The translations under genes were made by a program, and so were the position numbers. Under the pieces are notes generated by a model, which saw only the letters and a program-made list of their open reading frames with translations, did not search any database and was not told the origin of the DNA. A stretch of DNA of 64,000 bases, from positions 248,001 to 312,000 of the forward strand of contig NZ_FORI01000002.1 in assembly GCF_900113965.1 (NCBI RefSeq). Reading direction: 5' to 3'. Numbering within the stretch: position 1 is the first letter of the stretch; every line of letters starts with the position of its first letter. Shown in pieces: positions 62,975-64,000 of the stretch. Origin of the DNA: Treponema bryantii. Lineage in GTDB: Bacteria > Spirochaetota > Spirochaetia > Treponematales > Treponemataceae.

Positions 62975-64000
62975 AATCAAATAATCCTGTAGTTTCGTCA
63001 ATTATAAAAAATTACAATACTTCACAAAAAGCATTTTTGCCAAAAATTGTCAGTATTCCTTTAACACAGGAAAGAGATTCAAGTTATAAATGCATTGTAA
63101 AACCTGGTGATACTGTAAAAGAAGGTGATGTAATTGCTCAGACAGAAATTGAAAAGGGCTGGACAAGTTCACTTCATTCATCTGTTCCGGGAAAAGTTAT
63201 TTCTACAGAGCCTTGTTTCTCACCAAATGGCAGACAGGAATTTGCTGTAAAGATTCAGTTTGGCGGTGCTTTGTCTTATCTTGGAAAAATCCATCAGGAA
63301 AAATCAACTGCAGATTATAATCAGGTTGAGATTGCAAGAACTCTTATTAAAAACGGTGTAATCAATACTTTTAAAACTGCAATTCCAGAAAACCTTGGCG
63401 TTCAGATTGAAAAGATAAATGAGGGTAGTGAAACCAGAAATCTTGTTGTAAGACTTTTTGATGAAGATCCTTACCGCATTACAGATTCACTTGTTACAAA
63501 GTTTTATTTTGATGAAATTGTAAAAGGTGCACGTATTCTTGCAAAAGCAATTAATGCAAAAGGAATTGTATTTGCAATTGATCACAAATCAGACAGTAAA
63601 GCGTGGGCTACAAATCCTGAGTACAAAGATATCTATATGCTCGAAATGAAGATTCAAAGATATCCTTGTGGAACTCCAAGAGAAATTGTTTCTGCCTTTG
63701 TAAGAGGACCTCTCAATAAGCTCTGCAATTTCACACTTACAAAACGAGATTTATTTACAGATTCTTCAACAATTTATGAAGTATATAAAGCTGCAGTTCT
63801 TTCAGTACCTTGTGTAGACAGGCTTGTTCATTTTTCCGGAAACTGTCTTAACGCATCCTGCATGCTTGATGTAAAACTTGGAACCTCACTTAGAGATATA
63901 ATTCCACAGATTGGCGGTTTTGTAAAAGAGCCGGCTCATATCATCATAAACGGAATGCTCTGCGGAAACTCCGTTAAGAGCCTTGATATTCCGATTACGA
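62971..64000 (+). CDS. Divergent RnfC/NqrA-like protein, partial
   Basis: The visible 343 residues match the RnfC N-terminal barrel-sandwich domain (CIVKPGDTVKEGDVIA, LHSSVPGKVIS) and the later Rossmann and SLBB regions (ILAKAINAKGIVFAID, IIINGMLCGNSV). Compared with the complete RnfC at 25951, the flavin/NADH glycine motif GMGGASFP is replaced by GVINTFKTA, and ECEPY by DEDPY. The region that would carry Fe-S clusters lies beyond the edge. AAAGGA precedes the ATG. It is probably part of a second Rnf-like complex without normal NADH binding. Confidence 0.7.
   Translation, partial: MKSNNPVVSSIIKNYNTSQKAFLPKIVSIPLTQERDSSYKCIVKPGDTVKEGDVIAQTEIEKGWTSSLHSSVPGKVISTEPCFSPNGRQEFAVKIQFGGALSYLGKIHQEKSTADYNQVEIARTLIKNGVINTFKTAIPENLGVQIEKINEGSETRNLVVRLFDEDPYRITDSLVTKFYFDEIVKGARILAKAINAKGIVFAIDHKSDSKAWATNPEYKDIYMLEMKIQRYPCGTPREIVSAFVRGPLNKLCNFTLTKRDLFTDSSTIYEVYKAAVLSVPCVDRLVHFSGNCLNASCMLDVKLGTSLRDIIPQIGGFVKEPAHIIINGMLCGNSVKSLDIPIT

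Noticed and set aside
1-64000. CRISPR array, prophage or insertion sequence.
   Set aside because: No regularly spaced direct repeats, integrase, transposase or phage structural genes were seen; the repeats found are isolated palindromes.

Overview
The window looks like a chromosomal segment of a low-GC anaerobic spirochaete, most likely a rumen- or gut-type Treponema. The evidence is a P83/100-family secreted coiled-coil protein (a spirochaete hallmark), a density of chemotaxis and cyclic-dinucleotide signalling genes, Rnf and heterodisulfide-reductase-type electron transfer, a group B-like [FeFe] hydrogenase, and glycoside-utilisation genes. There is no prophage, insertion sequence, CRISPR array or rRNA operon. 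Genes are tightly packed, and no stretch over about 300 bases lacks a gene. The longest gap (48397-48691) holds two promoters and the rpsF leader.

Left part (1-25.9 kb). This holds hdrBCA (hdrA cut by the left edge), then a minus-strand signalling operon of a diguanylate cyclase, a hybrid histidine kinase and a response regulator. Next come fumarase and a malate-dehydrogenase-type member of the LDH/MDH family, with a REP-like palindrome between them. A chemoreceptor and a group B-type [FeFe] hydrogenase diverge from one compact promoter region, and the hydrogenase is followed without a gap by a B12-binding/radical SAM protein. After a secreted protein, a tRNA-Gly(TCC), an EAL phosphodiesterase and manC comes the most unusual block (18.3-23.9 kb). 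It is a four-gene operon of chemoreceptor, CheW, a CheA-like protein without a kinase core (HPt-like, CheW and receiver domains), and a class III nucleotide cyclase with a pseudo-receiver and GAF-like region. It reads as a chemosensory pathway whose output is cAMP. A GGDEF-EAL protein faces it.

Middle part (25.9-43.9 kb). The rnfCDGEAB operon encodes the ferredoxin:NAD+ ion-pumping complex and is followed by a purine permease. Then come a leuD-like gene, a GH31 glycosidase, a CDF metal exporter, an HMA-like small protein with a 2-hydroxyacid dehydrogenase, and a DUF3298-type lipoprotein. A sugar operon (GH36 alpha-galactosidase-like enzyme, an uncharacterised GT-B-like protein, TetR regulator, GPH transporter) has a perfect 19-bp palindromic operator candidate upstream.

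Right part (44-64 kb). This is mostly housekeeping: rlmN with two small/TPR genes, an ankyrin protein with rsmD, the rpsF-ssb-rpsR-rplI-dnaB cluster, the P83/100 protein, a beta-propeller protein with an RNA uracil methyltransferase, an alpha/beta hydrolase, pcnB, a P-loop/Asp23-like fusion, and a pseudouridine synthase. The edge holds a PAP2-related membrane protein, an unknown membrane protein and a divergent second RnfC-like protein cut by the window end.

Two themes recur. Several genes have sigma70-type -10 boxes only 6-10 bases before the start codon and no Shine-Dalgarno sequence, which suggests leaderless transcripts. REP-like or very long palindromes sit at gene ends. All function calls are from reading the sequence only.
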